DNA of 64,000 nt from Microbacterium nanhaiense (lineage in GTDB: Bacteria > Actinomycetota > Actinomycetes > Actinomycetales > Microbacteriaceae). This document shows positions 8,238-16,867 of this stretch, piece after piece (positions within the stretch are counted from its first letter, which is position 1; every line of letters starts with the position of its first letter). The notes under the pieces are model-generated. The model was not told the DNA's origin, did not search any database, and was given only the letters and a program-made list of their open reading frames with translations. The DNA is taken from positions 62,001 to 126,000 of the forward strand of contig NZ_BMMQ01000006.1 in NCBI RefSeq assembly GCF_014646015.1. The letters are read 5' to 3'. The position numbers and the translations under genes are program-made.

Positions 8238-9770
8238 TCACCATGCGGTCACCGTCTCCTCGCTTCGCGCCCGCACCCCGTAACGCTCCCGCGCGGCGTC
8301 GATCGCCCACCAGATGGGACCGGTCCGGCCAGGGAAGGAGCGGATCCTCGGCGGCGCGGTTCCGCCGGCGGCCGCCTCGAGCGCGGCGTCCGGCACCCGC
8401 GCCGACGCGCTCGCGGCGACGTGTTCCAGCAAGTCGACGATCTCGTCCGCGCGACCGAGCGCCGTCAGCGCCTGCAGCGCCTGGTCGGCGAGCCTCATCG
8501 CGACCTCCCGGGTCCACCGCTCCCGGATCTCGCCCGGCGGAAGCTCGTGCCGCACCGCGTCCGACGCGAAGGCGGCCGGCACGGCGATCGAGGCGGCGAG
8601 CGCGAACGCCTCATCGCGGGTCCGCGGCGTAGATGCTCCGGCGCTGTCGTCGACCCGCGCCGACCACGCCGGATCCGTGTGCACGCCGAACGCGGATCCG
8701 CGGGCCGCGGCGTTGGTGATCTGCACGCCGAGGTTGTAGGCGACGACCGCTCGGCTCGCGTCGACGCGGATGAGCTGCATGCGATCCCCGGCTGCCGCCT
8801 CGCGCGCCTCGTCGAGGGCACCGAGCGCCTCCGCCACGCGACCCGCATCCTCGAGCGCGAAACCGAGCACCGTGTGCGCCTCGACCCTCGTCCCGGCGTC
8901 GCCGGCCGCCCCGGCTCGCTCGACCGCGCGGCGCGCGGCCGAGACGGCGTCGCCCGGTCGCCCGCGTTGGCGCGCGATCTCCGCGTATCCGATGGCGGCG
9001 CTGACGGCGGAGCGCTCGTCCCCGAGGGCGAGATAGGCCTCCTCCGCCTCAGCGAGGTATCGCTCCGCCGCGTCGAGATCGCCGCGCTGCAGCGCGACGG
9101 AGGCCTGGTTGTAGGCGAGGTCCGCGCGATCGCCAGGACGCGCGTCCTGCGCTCCGAGGATCGCGTCTGCCGCCGCGAGCTGCTCGTCGCCGGATCCGCC
9201 GGTGAGCCGCCGCACCATCGAGAGCCGTTCCAGAGCGGTCGGCACGAGCCTCGGCTCGTGTTGCGAGGCGAGCGCGAGCGCCTCGCTCGCCGCCTTCTCC
9301 GAGTCCTCGAATCGACCGAGGCTCTGCAACGCCCACTGCCGCGCGAGAAGCAGGTGCGTCTGCGCCTCGACCCAATTCGGGTGCTCGGACTCGTTCTCGA
9401 GCTGCGCCGCGGCGAAGAACGTCCCCAGCGCGTCGTCGAGGCGCGACTCGGCCATCTCGATCTCGCCGCGGGTCAGCAGCAGCATGAGCGTCTCGAACGC
9501 GTGGCGCGGATCCCGCACGGCGCGCGCCCGGGCGGCGGCGTCGAGGCCGCGCCGCACCTCCTCCGCGGCGACGTCGAGCTCGCCCCGATCGAACGCGGCG
9601 CGCGCGATCGTGTACCGCATCTGCGCCGACAGCACCTGCGAGGTGCCATCGCCGCGGCGCCACCACCGGCCGGTCCGGGCGAGAATCTCCTCGGCCAGCG
9701 GCGCCGCGGCGGCGTATCCGCCCCGCTCGTACGCGGCCGCGTACTCGGCGTACGCGTCGTCGATGTTCAT
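8238..9770 (-). CDS. TPR-repeat protein of the CHAT operon
   Basis: 510-residue, Ala-rich, all-helical protein with repeated 34-residue-like units. Examples are AAFDRGELDVAAEEVRRGL, SVALQRGDLDAAERYLAEA and ARQRGRPGDAVSAARRAVE, with the G/A and hydrophobic spacing of tetratricopeptide repeats over roughly residues 1-330. There is no signal peptide or membrane segment, so it is cytoplasmic. TPR arrays commonly act as sensor or protease-binding scaffolds and are the usual partner of CHAT proteases, fused or adjacent. The start codon overlaps the stop of the upstream gene as ATGA at 9767-9770. In-frame sequence further upstream overlaps that gene and is not coding. Its target is unknown. Confidence 0.85.
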   Translation of the reverse strand: MNIDDAYAEYAAAYERGGYAAAAPLAEEILARTGRWWRRGDGTSQVLSAQMRYTIARAAFDRGELDVAAEEVRRGLDAAARARAVRDPRHAFETLMLLLTRGEIEMAESRLDDALGTFFAAAQLENESEHPNWVEAQTHLLLARQWALQSLGRFEDSEKAASEALALASQHEPRLVPTALERLSMVRRLTGGSGDEQLAAADAILGAQDARPGDRADLAYNQASVALQRGDLDAAERYLAEAEEAYLALGDERSAVSAAIGYAEIARQRGRPGDAVSAARRAVERAGAAGDAGTRVEAHTVLGFALEDAGRVAEALGALDEAREAAAGDRMQLIRVDASRAVVAYNLGVQITNAAARGSAFGVHTDPAWSARVDDSAGASTPRTRDEAFALAASIAVPAAFASDAVRHELPPGEIRERWTREVAMRLADQALQALTALGRADEIVDLLEHVAASASARVPDAALEAAAGGTAPPRIRSFPGRTGPIWWAIDAARERYGVRARSEETVTAW

Positions 9771-10642
9771 GACCAGTCCTGCGCGATCCGGCGGAGGGTC
9801 TCGGGGCGGACGCCCGGGAGGGGGTCGAAGCCCTCGGCGACGAGCCGCACGGCGCGCTGCTGCTCGGGCAGAGCGAGGAGGCCGCCGGCGTTCTCGACCC
9901 GGCCGGTCCACACTCCGGCGGCTCGGGAAAGGGGCACCTCGACGGGGCCGACGCGCGCCGCGAGGGCGACGCTCGGCGGCGGGCCGATCACGGGTGCGGC
10001 GCCGACCTCGACCTCGAGGGTCATGGTCGCGGTGAGGCGCCACTCGATCCGCGCGAACGCGTCGACCGCGCCCTGCGGCACGGCCCCCGGGTCGACCGGC
10101 GCGGATCCCGACGCGAGCGCGGCGGCCGGCGCCCGCCCCGCGGCGGCGAGCGCATAGTCGTGCGGGCGAGGCGCCGGCGCGTCCGCCGGGCCGACCCCGT
10201 AGCCGTCGGCGAGCCGCGCGAGGTCGGCAGAGACCGCGACGCCCGCTTCCTCGAACACGGATCCGTCGAGCTCGTCGAGCGGGCCCAGCTGCGCCGTCCA
10301 GAAGGCGAGATCGGCGAAGGCGCGCGCCGCGGCTCGATCGTCGTCCGTCACGCCGTCGAGCGCCGCGAGCGCGACGGCCCTCTCGGCCGCGAGGAGCCGC
10401 GGATCCAGCGGCGCGATGCCCGCGAGCTCCGATGCCGGCCACCACGCCTCGCGCCAGGACGCGAGCGCGGCGGCCCGCGCGAACGCCGTCACGCGCGGCG
10501 CGCGGATCCACGCGTCGGCGCGGGCCTCGTCCCAGATCTCTCCCCCGGACGCACCCGTCTCGACGTTCCACCACAGCAGCGCGCCGGAGCCCTCGAAGAC
10601 GGCCGCAAGCCAGGGTTCGGGTCGCGCAGCTCCGAGGTTCAT
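9767..10642 (-). CDS. Unrecognised protein, second gene of CHAT operon
   Basis: 291 residues, no family recognised. The first 50 residues contain WLAAVFEGSGALLWWNVETG, a beta-hairpin-like, Trp-rich start. Residues 60-150 are Ala-rich helices, and residues 195-285 alternate as beta-strands (RLTATMTLEVEVGAAP, VGPVEVPLSRAAGVWTG), suggesting a small beta-sandwich. There is no signal peptide or membrane span. It overlaps both neighbours by four bases (start ATGA at 10639-10642; stop overlaps TPR start), so it is translated coupled to the TPR and CHAT genes. A role as sensor, inhibitor or substrate of the protease is speculation. Confidence 0.75.
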   Translation of the reverse strand: MNLGAARPEPWLAAVFEGSGALLWWNVETGASGGEIWDEARADAWIRAPRVTAFARAAALASWREAWWPASELAGIAPLDPRLLAAERAVALAALDGVTDDDRAAARAFADLAFWTAQLGPLDELDGSVFEEAGVAVSADLARLADGYGVGPADAPAPRPHDYALAAAGRAPAAALASGSAPVDPGAVPQGAVDAFARIEWRLTATMTLEVEVGAAPVIGPPPSVALAARVGPVEVPLSRAAGVWTGRVENAGGLLALPEQQRAVRLVAEGFDPLPGVRPETLRRIAQDWS

Positions 10643-11802
10643 GCCCGTCCCATCCGTGCCTTGGCCGCGTCGCGGCGATCGAGGATGACCGAACGCGTCG
10701 CCCCGTCGATCAGGTCCCACGCCTCGCTCGCGTCGACCGGCAAGCGCCTCAGCTCACGCCCCTGCAGCCTCGCCCAGAGCCGGCGGAGCACCGCCTCGCG
10801 GGCTCCGCTCCTCGCGTCGACGCCCTCGCGGAGCGCGCGGCGCACGAACGCCTCGCGCTGCCAGCGCCCGTCGAGGATCGCTCCGGCGGATCCGCCCGCA
10901 AGCGCCGCCAGGCCCGCCGCCATGACGACCCGGCTCTCCTCCGCCGCCAACTGCCAGGGGCGGGCGCTGCGCCGCGCCTCCTCGTCGACGAGCGCCGCGA
11001 GCGCCCGCGTGCCCTCGATCCCGAGCGACGACACCTGCTGGAAGAGCCGCTCGAGGATCGAGCGATCGAACGGATCCGGCAGCCGCGCCTTCGAGGCCTC
11101 CTCCCCCACCGCAGGAGGTTCCGGGATCTCGCGCGCCGTCATTCCCGCCCGGCGCGCGGCGCCCGGGGCGGCGAGCGCGCGGCCGGAGGCGGATCCCTCC
11201 CCCGCGGCGACCGCGCCATCGAAATCGTCGAAACCGCCGGCCGCGAGATCGTCGGCGAGCGGCGCGAGATCCGGCGGCGCGAGATCCCCCAGGGGGCCGG
11301 GTTCCCTGCGCTCGGTCGCCCACGCCTCGTCGATCGCGGCGCTCACCGCGACGGCCGTGCTGGCGAGGAACTCGCGCAGCTCGGCGGCCGTCACCCGGCC
11401 CGAGTCGTGCACCTCGTCGAGCGCGGCGTCGGCCGCCGCCTCGGCGGGCTCGCCCGCGGTCTTCGCGAGCTCGTACGCCTTCTGGAAGTAGAGGTCCTGC
11501 GGGGATCCGCTGGTGATCCCCCGCGCCCTGCGGCGGGTCTTCATCATCGTGAACCACGCGGCCGTCGACGCGAGATCGCCGCCCGCGGCACGGATCCGCT
11601 CTCGCAACTCGCCCGCCGCGTCCTCGGTAAGGAGGGCGTGCCCGAGGTGCGGGCGCTGCGCGGGGCGGATGACGAGCGGATCCAGGATTAGCTTCTTCGT
11701 GCGCGCCAGGGGCAGCCCCGCGGCGTTGCTGAGCGGACGCACGCCGTCTCGCAGCTCGAGCCAGGTCTCGGCGATGACGGTCGTTCTCGGCGTGTGCGTC
11801 AC
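10639..11802 (-). CDS. Unrecognised protein, first gene of CHAT operon
   Basis: 387 residues from a GTG start, no family recognised. Predicted mostly helical. The N-terminal third is basic (TMMKTRRRARGITSG), the middle (about 185-265) is a low-complexity Ala/Asp/Gly/Pro linker, and the C-terminal 120 residues are charged helices rich in Arg and Ala. No membrane segment. It opens the four-gene unit, starts 98 bases downstream of pheA beyond a likely terminator, and so probably carries the operon promoter just upstream of 11802. The stop overlaps the next start as ATGA. Function unknown. Confidence 0.75.
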   Translation of the reverse strand: MTHTPRTTVIAETWLELRDGVRPLSNAAGLPLARTKKLILDPLVIRPAQRPHLGHALLTEDAAGELRERIRAAGGDLASTAAWFTMMKTRRRARGITSGSPQDLYFQKAYELAKTAGEPAEAAADAALDEVHDSGRVTAAELREFLASTAVAVSAAIDEAWATERREPGPLGDLAPPDLAPLADDLAAGGFDDFDGAVAAGEGSASGRALAAPGAARRAGMTAREIPEPPAVGEEASKARLPDPFDRSILERLFQQVSSLGIEGTRALAALVDEEARRSARPWQLAAEESRVVMAAGLAALAGGSAGAILDGRWQREAFVRRALREGVDARSGAREAVLRRLWARLQGRELRRLPVDASEAWDLIDGATRSVILDRRDAAKARMGRA

Positions 11803-11883
11803 GCCGACAGCCTATTGCGTGTCCTCCCCTCGTCGGAGACGACCCTACGCGCGACCGCGGCGCCTCCCGATCACGGTTTCCGC

Positions 11884-11899
11884 CCGCCGGGCCCGGCGG
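11884..11899 (-). terminator. Terminator after pheA
   Basis: A perfect 16-base GC palindrome (CCGCCGGGCCCGGCGG) lies immediately after the pheA stop on the minus strand. It separates pheA from the CHAT operon, which is transcribed in the same direction. Confidence 0.5.
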
Positions 11900-11900
11900 C

Positions 11901-12830
11901 TCAGGGGGTGCGCAGGCCGCGGAGCCACTCGCGTGCGGCCGCGAAAGACGCGTCGCTGTAGCGGGGCTCGGGGTGCACGCGCTCGCGGTCGGCGCGGGGA
12001 TACGAGCCGAGGAACAGCACGTTCGGGCTGAATCGCTTGAGCCCCATGAGGGCATCGGCCATGCGCTCGTCCTCGATGTGGCCATCGGCGTCGATGATGA
12101 AGCGATAGCGACCGAGCCGATCGCCGATCGGCCGCGACTGGATCAGGCTGAGGTTGATGCCCCGCGTCGCGAACTGCTCGAGCATCTCGAGCAGCGCGCC
12201 GGGAACCTCCCGCGGCAGCTCGACGATGAGCGAGGTCTTGTCGGATCCGGTGGGTGCGGGCGGCGCGACGGCGCGCGTGACGAAGACGAAGCGCGTGACG
12301 GCGTCGGCGTTGTCGCCGATGCCCTCCGCGAGGACGTCGACGTCGTAGTGCTTCACGACGCCCGGCGCGGCGATCGCGGCCTGGGCGGGAAGGGATCCAT
12401 CGAGCACGCCGATGGCGCTCGCGACGTTGCTTCCGGCGATCACGTGCGTGTGCCCGGGGATGTTCGCGCCCAGCCACTCGAGGCACTGCGCATAGGCGAC
12501 GGGGTGCGCGGCGATATCGACGACCTGGTCGAGGCGCGTGCCCCGCGGCGCGACGAGAACGAAGCTGACGGGGACGAGGTATTCGCCGACGATGCGGAGC
12601 CCCTGGGACTTGGCGAGCGCGTCCTGCACGCTCGAGACGCCGCCGTCGACCGTGTTCTCGATCGCGAGGATCGCGCCGGTGCTCGTTCCGTCCGTGACGT
12701 CGGCGAGCGCCTGCGCCACGTTCGCGACGGGCTTCCACGTCTGCCCCTGCGCCTCGGGCACCTGGGCGAGCGCTACCTCCGTGAAGGTGCCGGCCGGCCC
12801 GAGATAGCTGTAGGTGCGCTCGTTCGTCAT
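11901..12830 (-). CDS. pheA: Prephenate dehydratase
   Basis: Monofunctional prephenate dehydratase of 309 residues, which converts prephenate to phenylpyruvate in phenylalanine synthesis. The N-terminal YLGPAGTFTEVAL, the pair ENTVDGGVSSV near residue 60, and the catalytic TRF motif in NADAVTRFVFVTR near residue 170 are present. The C-terminal ACT domain begins near residue 190 (TSLIVELPREVPGALLEML) and contains the ESRP-like SLIQSRPIGDRLGRYRF used for Phe feedback. It is divergent from pgm, 52 bases apart, and not linked to the CHAT genes beyond position. Confidence 0.96.
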   Translation of the reverse strand: MTNERTYSYLGPAGTFTEVALAQVPEAQGQTWKPVANVAQALADVTDGTSTGAILAIENTVDGGVSSVQDALAKSQGLRIVGEYLVPVSFVLVAPRGTRLDQVVDIAAHPVAYAQCLEWLGANIPGHTHVIAGSNVASAIGVLDGSLPAQAAIAAPGVVKHYDVDVLAEGIGDNADAVTRFVFVTRAVAPPAPTGSDKTSLIVELPREVPGALLEMLEQFATRGINLSLIQSRPIGDRLGRYRFIIDADGHIEDERMADALMGLKRFSPNVLFLGSYPRADRERVHPEPRYSDASFAAAREWLRGLRTP

Positions 12831-12882
12831 CTCTTCACTCTATTGCCCCGCCGACGGGCCTCACGCCTGGCAGAATTGACCC

Positions 12883-14526
12883 ATGACAAGCCGAGCAGGA
12901 CTTCCCGCCGAGCCGCAGGACCTCGTCGACATCGACGCCCTCATCGCGGCCTATTACGATCGTCGACCGGATCCCACGGTCGCCGCCGAGCGCGTCGCCT
13001 TCGGCACGAGCGGTCACCGCGGTTCGAGCCTTTCCACGAGCTTCAACGAGGATCACATCCTTGCGACGACCCAGGCGATCGTCGAGTACCGCGCGCAGCA
13101 GGGCATCACGGGTCCGCTGTTCCTCGGACGTGACACCCACGCCCTGTCGCTGCCCGCCGAGCACACGGCCATCGAGGTGCTCGTCGCGAACGGCGTCGAC
13201 GTCCGGATCGACGCCCGCGACGCGTGGGTGCCGACCCCCGCGCTCAGCCACGCGATCCTCACCCACAACGCCGGCAAGGCGGCCGACGACCCGACGCGCG
13301 CCGACGGCATCATCGTCACGCCCAGCCACAACCCGCCGCGCGACGGCGGCTTCAAGTACAACCCGCCGCACGGCGGCCCCGCCGACACCGACGCGACCAG
13401 CTGGATCGCGGATCGCGCGAACGAGCTCATCGCGGCGGGCCTCGAGGGCGTGAAGCGCGTGCGCCACGCGGACGTCGACCAGAACGCGATCGGCGAGCAC
13501 GATTTCCGGGACGCATACGTCGCCGACCTGGGCGACGTGATCGACATGGAGGCCATCAAGAACGCGGGCGTGCGCATCGGCGCCGACCCGCTCGGCGGCG
13601 CCTCCGTCGAGTACTGGCAGCTGATCGCCGAGACCTACGGCCTCGACCTGACCGTCGTGAACCCCGACGTCGACCCGACGTGGAAGTTCATGACGCTCGA
13701 CTGGGACGAGAAGATCCGCATGGATCCGTCGTCGCCGTCGGCGATGGCGTCGCTGGTGGCGCGCCGGGCCGAGTTCGACGTGCTCACGGGCAACGACGCC
13801 GACGCCGACCGGCACGGCATCGTCACGCCCGATGCGGGGCTGATGAACCCCAACCACTTCCTCGCCGTCGCGATCGACTACCTGTTCTCGCACCGCCCGG
13901 GCTGGCGGGCCGATGCGGCCGTCGGCAAGACGCTCGTGTCGTCGATGATGATCGACCGCGTCGTCGCCACCCTCGGCCGAACACTCGTCGAGGTGCCGGT
14001 CGGCTTCAAGTGGTTCGTCCCGGGCCTCATCGACGGATCCGTCGCCTTCGGCGGCGAGGAGTCGGCGGGAGCGTCGTTCCTCCGCCGCGACGGCGGGGTG
14101 TGGACGACCGACAAGGACGGCATCATCCTGTGCCTGCTCGCGGCCGAGATCATTGCCGTCACGGGCAAGACGCCCTCGCAGCGGTATGCGGAACTCGAGG
14201 CCGAGTTCGGCGCGAGCAGCTACCAGCGCGTCGACGCGCCCGCCACCCCGGAGCAGAAGAAGGCGCTCGCCTCGCTCTCGCCGGAGGACGTGACGGCCGA
14301 CACCCTCGCCGGGGATCCCATCACGGCGAAGCTGTCGCACGCGCCCGGCAACGGGGCCGCGATCGGCGGGCTCAAGGTCCAGACCGAGTTCGCCTGGTTC
14401 GCCGCCCGCCCGAGCGGCACGGAGGACGTCTACAAGCTCTACGCCGAGAGCCTGAAGGGCGAGGAGCACCTCGCCGAGGTTCAGGACGAGGCCCGCGCGA
14501 TCGTCGCCGCCGTCCTGGGGGCCTGA
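12883..14526 (+). CDS. pgm: Phosphoglucomutase, alpha-D-glucose phosphate-specific
   Basis: 547-residue cytoplasmic enzyme interconverting glucose 1-phosphate and glucose 6-phosphate. The phosphoserine loop is [11 protein letters not shown] near residue 147, the metal loop [12 protein letters not shown] near 305, the sugar-binding loop [13 protein letters not shown] near 390, and the phosphate-binding [12 protein letters not shown] near 510, all in the normal order for the alpha-phosphohexomutase fold. The opening [10 protein letters not shown] is characteristic of the glucose-specific group. No strong ribosome-binding site precedes the ATG at 12883; AGAATTGACCC is what lies there. Confidence 0.97.
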   Translation: MTSRAGLPAEPQDLVDIDALIAAYYDRRPDPTVAAERVAFGTSGHRGSSLSTSFNEDHILATTQAIVEYRAQQGITGPLFLGRDTHALSLPAEHTAIEVLVANGVDVRIDARDAWVPTPALSHAILTHNAGKAADDPTRADGIIVTPSHNPPRDGGFKYNPPHGGPADTDATSWIADRANELIAAGLEGVKRVRHADVDQNAIGEHDFRDAYVADLGDVIDMEAIKNAGVRIGADPLGGASVEYWQLIAETYGLDLTVVNPDVDPTWKFMTLDWDEKIRMDPSSPSAMASLVARRAEFDVLTGNDADADRHGIVTPDAGLMNPNHFLAVAIDYLFSHRPGWRADAAVGKTLVSSMMIDRVVATLGRTLVEVPVGFKWFVPGLIDGSVAFGGEESAGASFLRRDGGVWTTDKDGIILCLLAAEIIAVTGKTPSQRYAELEAEFGASSYQRVDAPATPEQKKALASLSPEDVTADTLAGDPITAKLSHAPGNGAAIGGLKVQTEFAWFAARPSGTEDVYKLYAESLKGEEHLAEVQDEARAIVAAVLGA

Positions 14527-14539
14527 GCCCCCTCCTCAC

Positions 14540-14580
14540 GTCAAGTGGGACACGCGTGTCGGAGGCGTGTCCCACTTGAC
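14540..14580. terminator. Perfect 16-bp hairpin after pgm, first unit of repeat array
   Basis: The arms GTCAAGTGGGACACGC (14540-14555) and its exact complement (14565-14580) enclose a nine-base loop. It sits 14 bases after the pgm stop, between convergent genes, so it can act as a terminator in both directions. It shares the GTGGGACA/TGTCCCAC core with the units that follow. Confidence 0.65.
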
Positions 14581-14607
14581 GCGCTTATGGCCCCGCCATA
14601 CCCGCAC

Positions 14608-14745
14608 CAAGTGGGACACGCACCAAAGCATGTCCCACTTACGGCGCTTATAGCCCCGCCATACCCGCACCAAGTGGGACACGCACCAAAGCATGTCCCA
14701 CTTACGGCGCTTATAGCCCCGCTATACCCGCACCAAGTGGGACAC
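14608..14745. repeat. Tandem 63-bp palindromic repeat, two full units and a half
   Basis: The unit starts at 14608, 14671 and 14734, exactly 63 bases apart. Each full unit is a hairpin with arms CAAGTGGGACACGC-like and GCATGTCCCACTT, plus a 30-base spacer containing GGCGCTTATAGCCCCGC. The two full units are identical and the spacers differ by one base (GCCATA or GCTATA). The last unit keeps only the left arm before running into the neighbouring gene end. There are too few copies and too much dyad symmetry for a CRISPR. Confidence 0.9.
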
Positions 14746-14755
14746 GGGGCGGGGG

Positions 14756-15949
14756 TTAGGCGGTGTCGGGCTTCTTGCGGGCCCAGCGGGCCGGGAGGTT
14801 GGGGCCGTCCCACACCTGGATGATGCCCCACGCCACCGCGGTGAACGGCACGGCGAGGATCGCGCCGAGGATGTTCGCGAGCACGGTTCCGACCGTCAGG
14901 GCGACCAGGATCACGAGGCTGTGCAGCTTGAGCGCGCGGCCCATGAGCACGGGCTGCAGGAAGTTGCCCTCGAGCTGGTTCACGAGAATGACGATGCCGA
15001 CGACGATGATCGCGGCGATAAGGCCGTTGTCGATGCGGCCGCCGTCCACGAGCGCGAGGAGCGCCGCCAGAACGCCTGCAAGCGTCGCACCGACGATCGG
15101 GATGAACGCCAGCAGGAACACGAGCAGCGTCAGCGGAAGCGCCAGCGGGATCCCAAGGACGAACAGGCCGATGCCGATGCCGATCGCGTCGACCGCGGCA
15201 ACGGATGCCGTGCCGCGCACGTACGCACCGATCGTGTCGACGCTCTTCTTGCCGATCCGCTCCATGCGGTCGTGCCACTCGCCCTGGAACGGGCGCTGCA
15301 GGAACGACCAGATGAGCGGTCCGTCCTTCAGGAAGAAGAACAGCACGACGACCATAAGGACGAGTCCGGTCACGAAGCTCGCCACCGCGCCGACGCCCGC
15401 GACGGCACCGGATCCGACCGCCGAACCGAAGTTCGAGCTCGTGATGAAGTCCTGCGCCTGCGCCAGCCACTCGTTGAGCTGATTGTCGTCGATGTCCCAG
15501 GGCAGCGAGTTCACCCAGATCGGCACCTGCTCGATGATCTGGTTCACGCCCTCGACGGCGCTCGCGTACAGGTCATCCCACTGCGAGATCACGGCGTGCA
15601 CCATCGCCCAGCCGACGCCGCCGATCACGACGACGATGCCGAGCAACACGATCACGGTGGCCAGGACCGACGGCATGCGCGCCCGCAGCCACTTCATGAC
15701 CGGCTGGAATGCCGACGCGAAGACGATCGCGAGCATCACGGGGATGACCACGAGCGTCAGCTGGCGCAGCCCCCAGATCACGCCCACCGCGAGCACGACG
15801 ACCGCGATGATCTGGATCGAACGGATCGCGAACAGGCCGAGCCCGTCGCGCCACGGTCCCGGATCCGCGGGCACGGCTTTCGCCTTCACGCGCACCGGCT
15901 GCGGTGCGGCCGGCGCGGCGGGCGGCACGATCTTTCGACGTCCGAACAT
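14756..15949 (-). CDS. AI-2E family transporter
   Basis: Polytopic membrane protein of 397 residues, with the family pattern of paired hydrophobic segments: helices near residues 40-90 (SIQIIAVVVLAVGVIWG, TLVVIPVMLAIVFASAF), 105-130, and a C-terminal bundle after residue 190. The family signature GIPLALPLTLLVFLLAFIPIVGA lies near residue 270. Family members export small molecules or serve as Na+/H+ antiporters; the AI-2 link is historical. The C-terminal stop abuts the last half-repeat. It lies 63 bases downstream of malG-like gene but is probably transcribed separately. Confidence 0.92.
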   Translation of the reverse strand: MFGRRKIVPPAAPAAPQPVRVKAKAVPADPGPWRDGLGLFAIRSIQIIAVVVLAVGVIWGLRQLTLVVIPVMLAIVFASAFQPVMKWLRARMPSVLATVIVLLGIVVVIGGVGWAMVHAVISQWDDLYASAVEGVNQIIEQVPIWVNSLPWDIDDNQLNEWLAQAQDFITSSNFGSAVGSGAVAGVGAVASFVTGLVLMVVVLFFFLKDGPLIWSFLQRPFQGEWHDRMERIGKKSVDTIGAYVRGTASVAAVDAIGIGIGLFVLGIPLALPLTLLVFLLAFIPIVGATLAGVLAALLALVDGGRIDNGLIAAIIVVGIVILVNQLEGNFLQPVLMGRALKLHSLVILVALTVGTVLANILGAILAVPFTAVAWGIIQVWDGPNLPARWARKKPDTA

Positions 15950-16012
15950 GGATCATCCCCCTTTATGAGAAGAAGTGCTCCCTATCCTGCCGGATAGAAC
16001 CCTCCGCGGGGG

Positions 16013-16867
16013 TTATTTGACGGCGCCGGCCGTGAGTCCGCCCACGATGTACTTCTGCAGGAACAGGAACAGCACGACAACGGGCAGCGCCGCGATGATG
16101 GCACCGGCGCTGAACGCGCTCCAGTCCGCGTAGCGCGGGTTCGACACGAGCTTCGTGAGACCGACGGCGAGGGTCTGCACGTCGGTGTCGATGAGGATCA
16201 CCGAGGCGACGACGTACTCGTTGACGGAGGAGATGAAGCTCAACAGAGCGACGACCGCGAGGATCGGCGTGACGAGCGGCAGCACGATCGTGAAGAACAC
16301 GCGCGCGTGGCCGGCGCCATCGATGCGGGCGGCCTCGTCGATCGACTGCGGGATCGTGTTGAAGAAGCCGTACATGAGGTACGTGTTCACGCCGAGCGCC
16401 CCGCCGAGGTACACGAGGATCAGACCGATCCGGCTGTTGAGCCCGATCGCCGGGAACCAGTCGCCGATCGCCGAGAGCAGGAGGAAGATCGCCACGACTG
16501 CGAGCAGCTGCGGGAACATCTGCACGATGACGATAGAGATCAGTCCGACGCGCCGCCCGGCGAAACGCATCCGCGAGAAGGCGTACGCCGCGAGCGCCCC
16601 GAGGAACACCGTGAGGATTGCCGTAATGCCCGAGATCAGCAGCGTGTTGCCGAACCACGCGAGGAAGGGCACCTGCGGGTTCGTGAGGATCCGCTCGAAG
16701 CTGTCGAGACCGATCTTCGAGAACAGGGCGTTGGATCCGGTGAGGGTGCCGTTCGGGTTGAGCGCGCTCGAGATGACGAACACGATCGGGAAGAGCGTGA
16801 CGATGAGCACGAGCACGCCGACGATGTGCCGCCAGCCGGTGTCGCGGACCCACTTCTTGCTGTTCAT
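16013..16867 (-). CDS. malG: Maltose-type ABC transporter permease MalG
   Basis: 284 residues, six membrane helices, the coupling loop IDEAARIDGAGHARVFF near residue 185, and the C-terminal FLFLQKYIVGGLTAGAVK typical of MalG, where the tail reaches toward the sugar site. Helix-rich start HIVGVLVLIVTLFPIVFVIS and NPNGTL in the first external loop match actinobacterial MalG. TGATG junction with malF at 16865-16869. With the adjacent GH13 enzyme this supports maltodextrin uptake. Confidence 0.92.
   Translation of the reverse strand: MNSKKWVRDTGWRHIVGVLVLIVTLFPIVFVISSALNPNGTLTGSNALFSKIGLDSFERILTNPQVPFLAWFGNTLLISGITAILTVFLGALAAYAFSRMRFAGRRVGLISIVIVQMFPQLLAVVAIFLLLSAIGDWFPAIGLNSRIGLILVYLGGALGVNTYLMYGFFNTIPQSIDEAARIDGAGHARVFFTIVLPLVTPILAVVALLSFISSVNEYVVASVILIDTDVQTLAVGLTKLVSNPRYADWSAFSAGAIIAALPVVVLFLFLQKYIVGGLTAGAVK

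Noticed and set aside
8238..10574. 778-residue TPR protein
   Set aside because: The N-terminal 268 residues overlap the 291-residue gene and are Arg/Gly-rich; the TPR gene starts at 9770 in an ATGA overlap.
14540..14745. CRISPR array
   Set aside because: Only two and a half units; identical 30-base spacers and strong dyad symmetry. No cas genes.
15998..16014. Terminator after malG
   Set aside because: Only a 5-base stem AACCC/GGGTT overlapping the stop; too weak to call.
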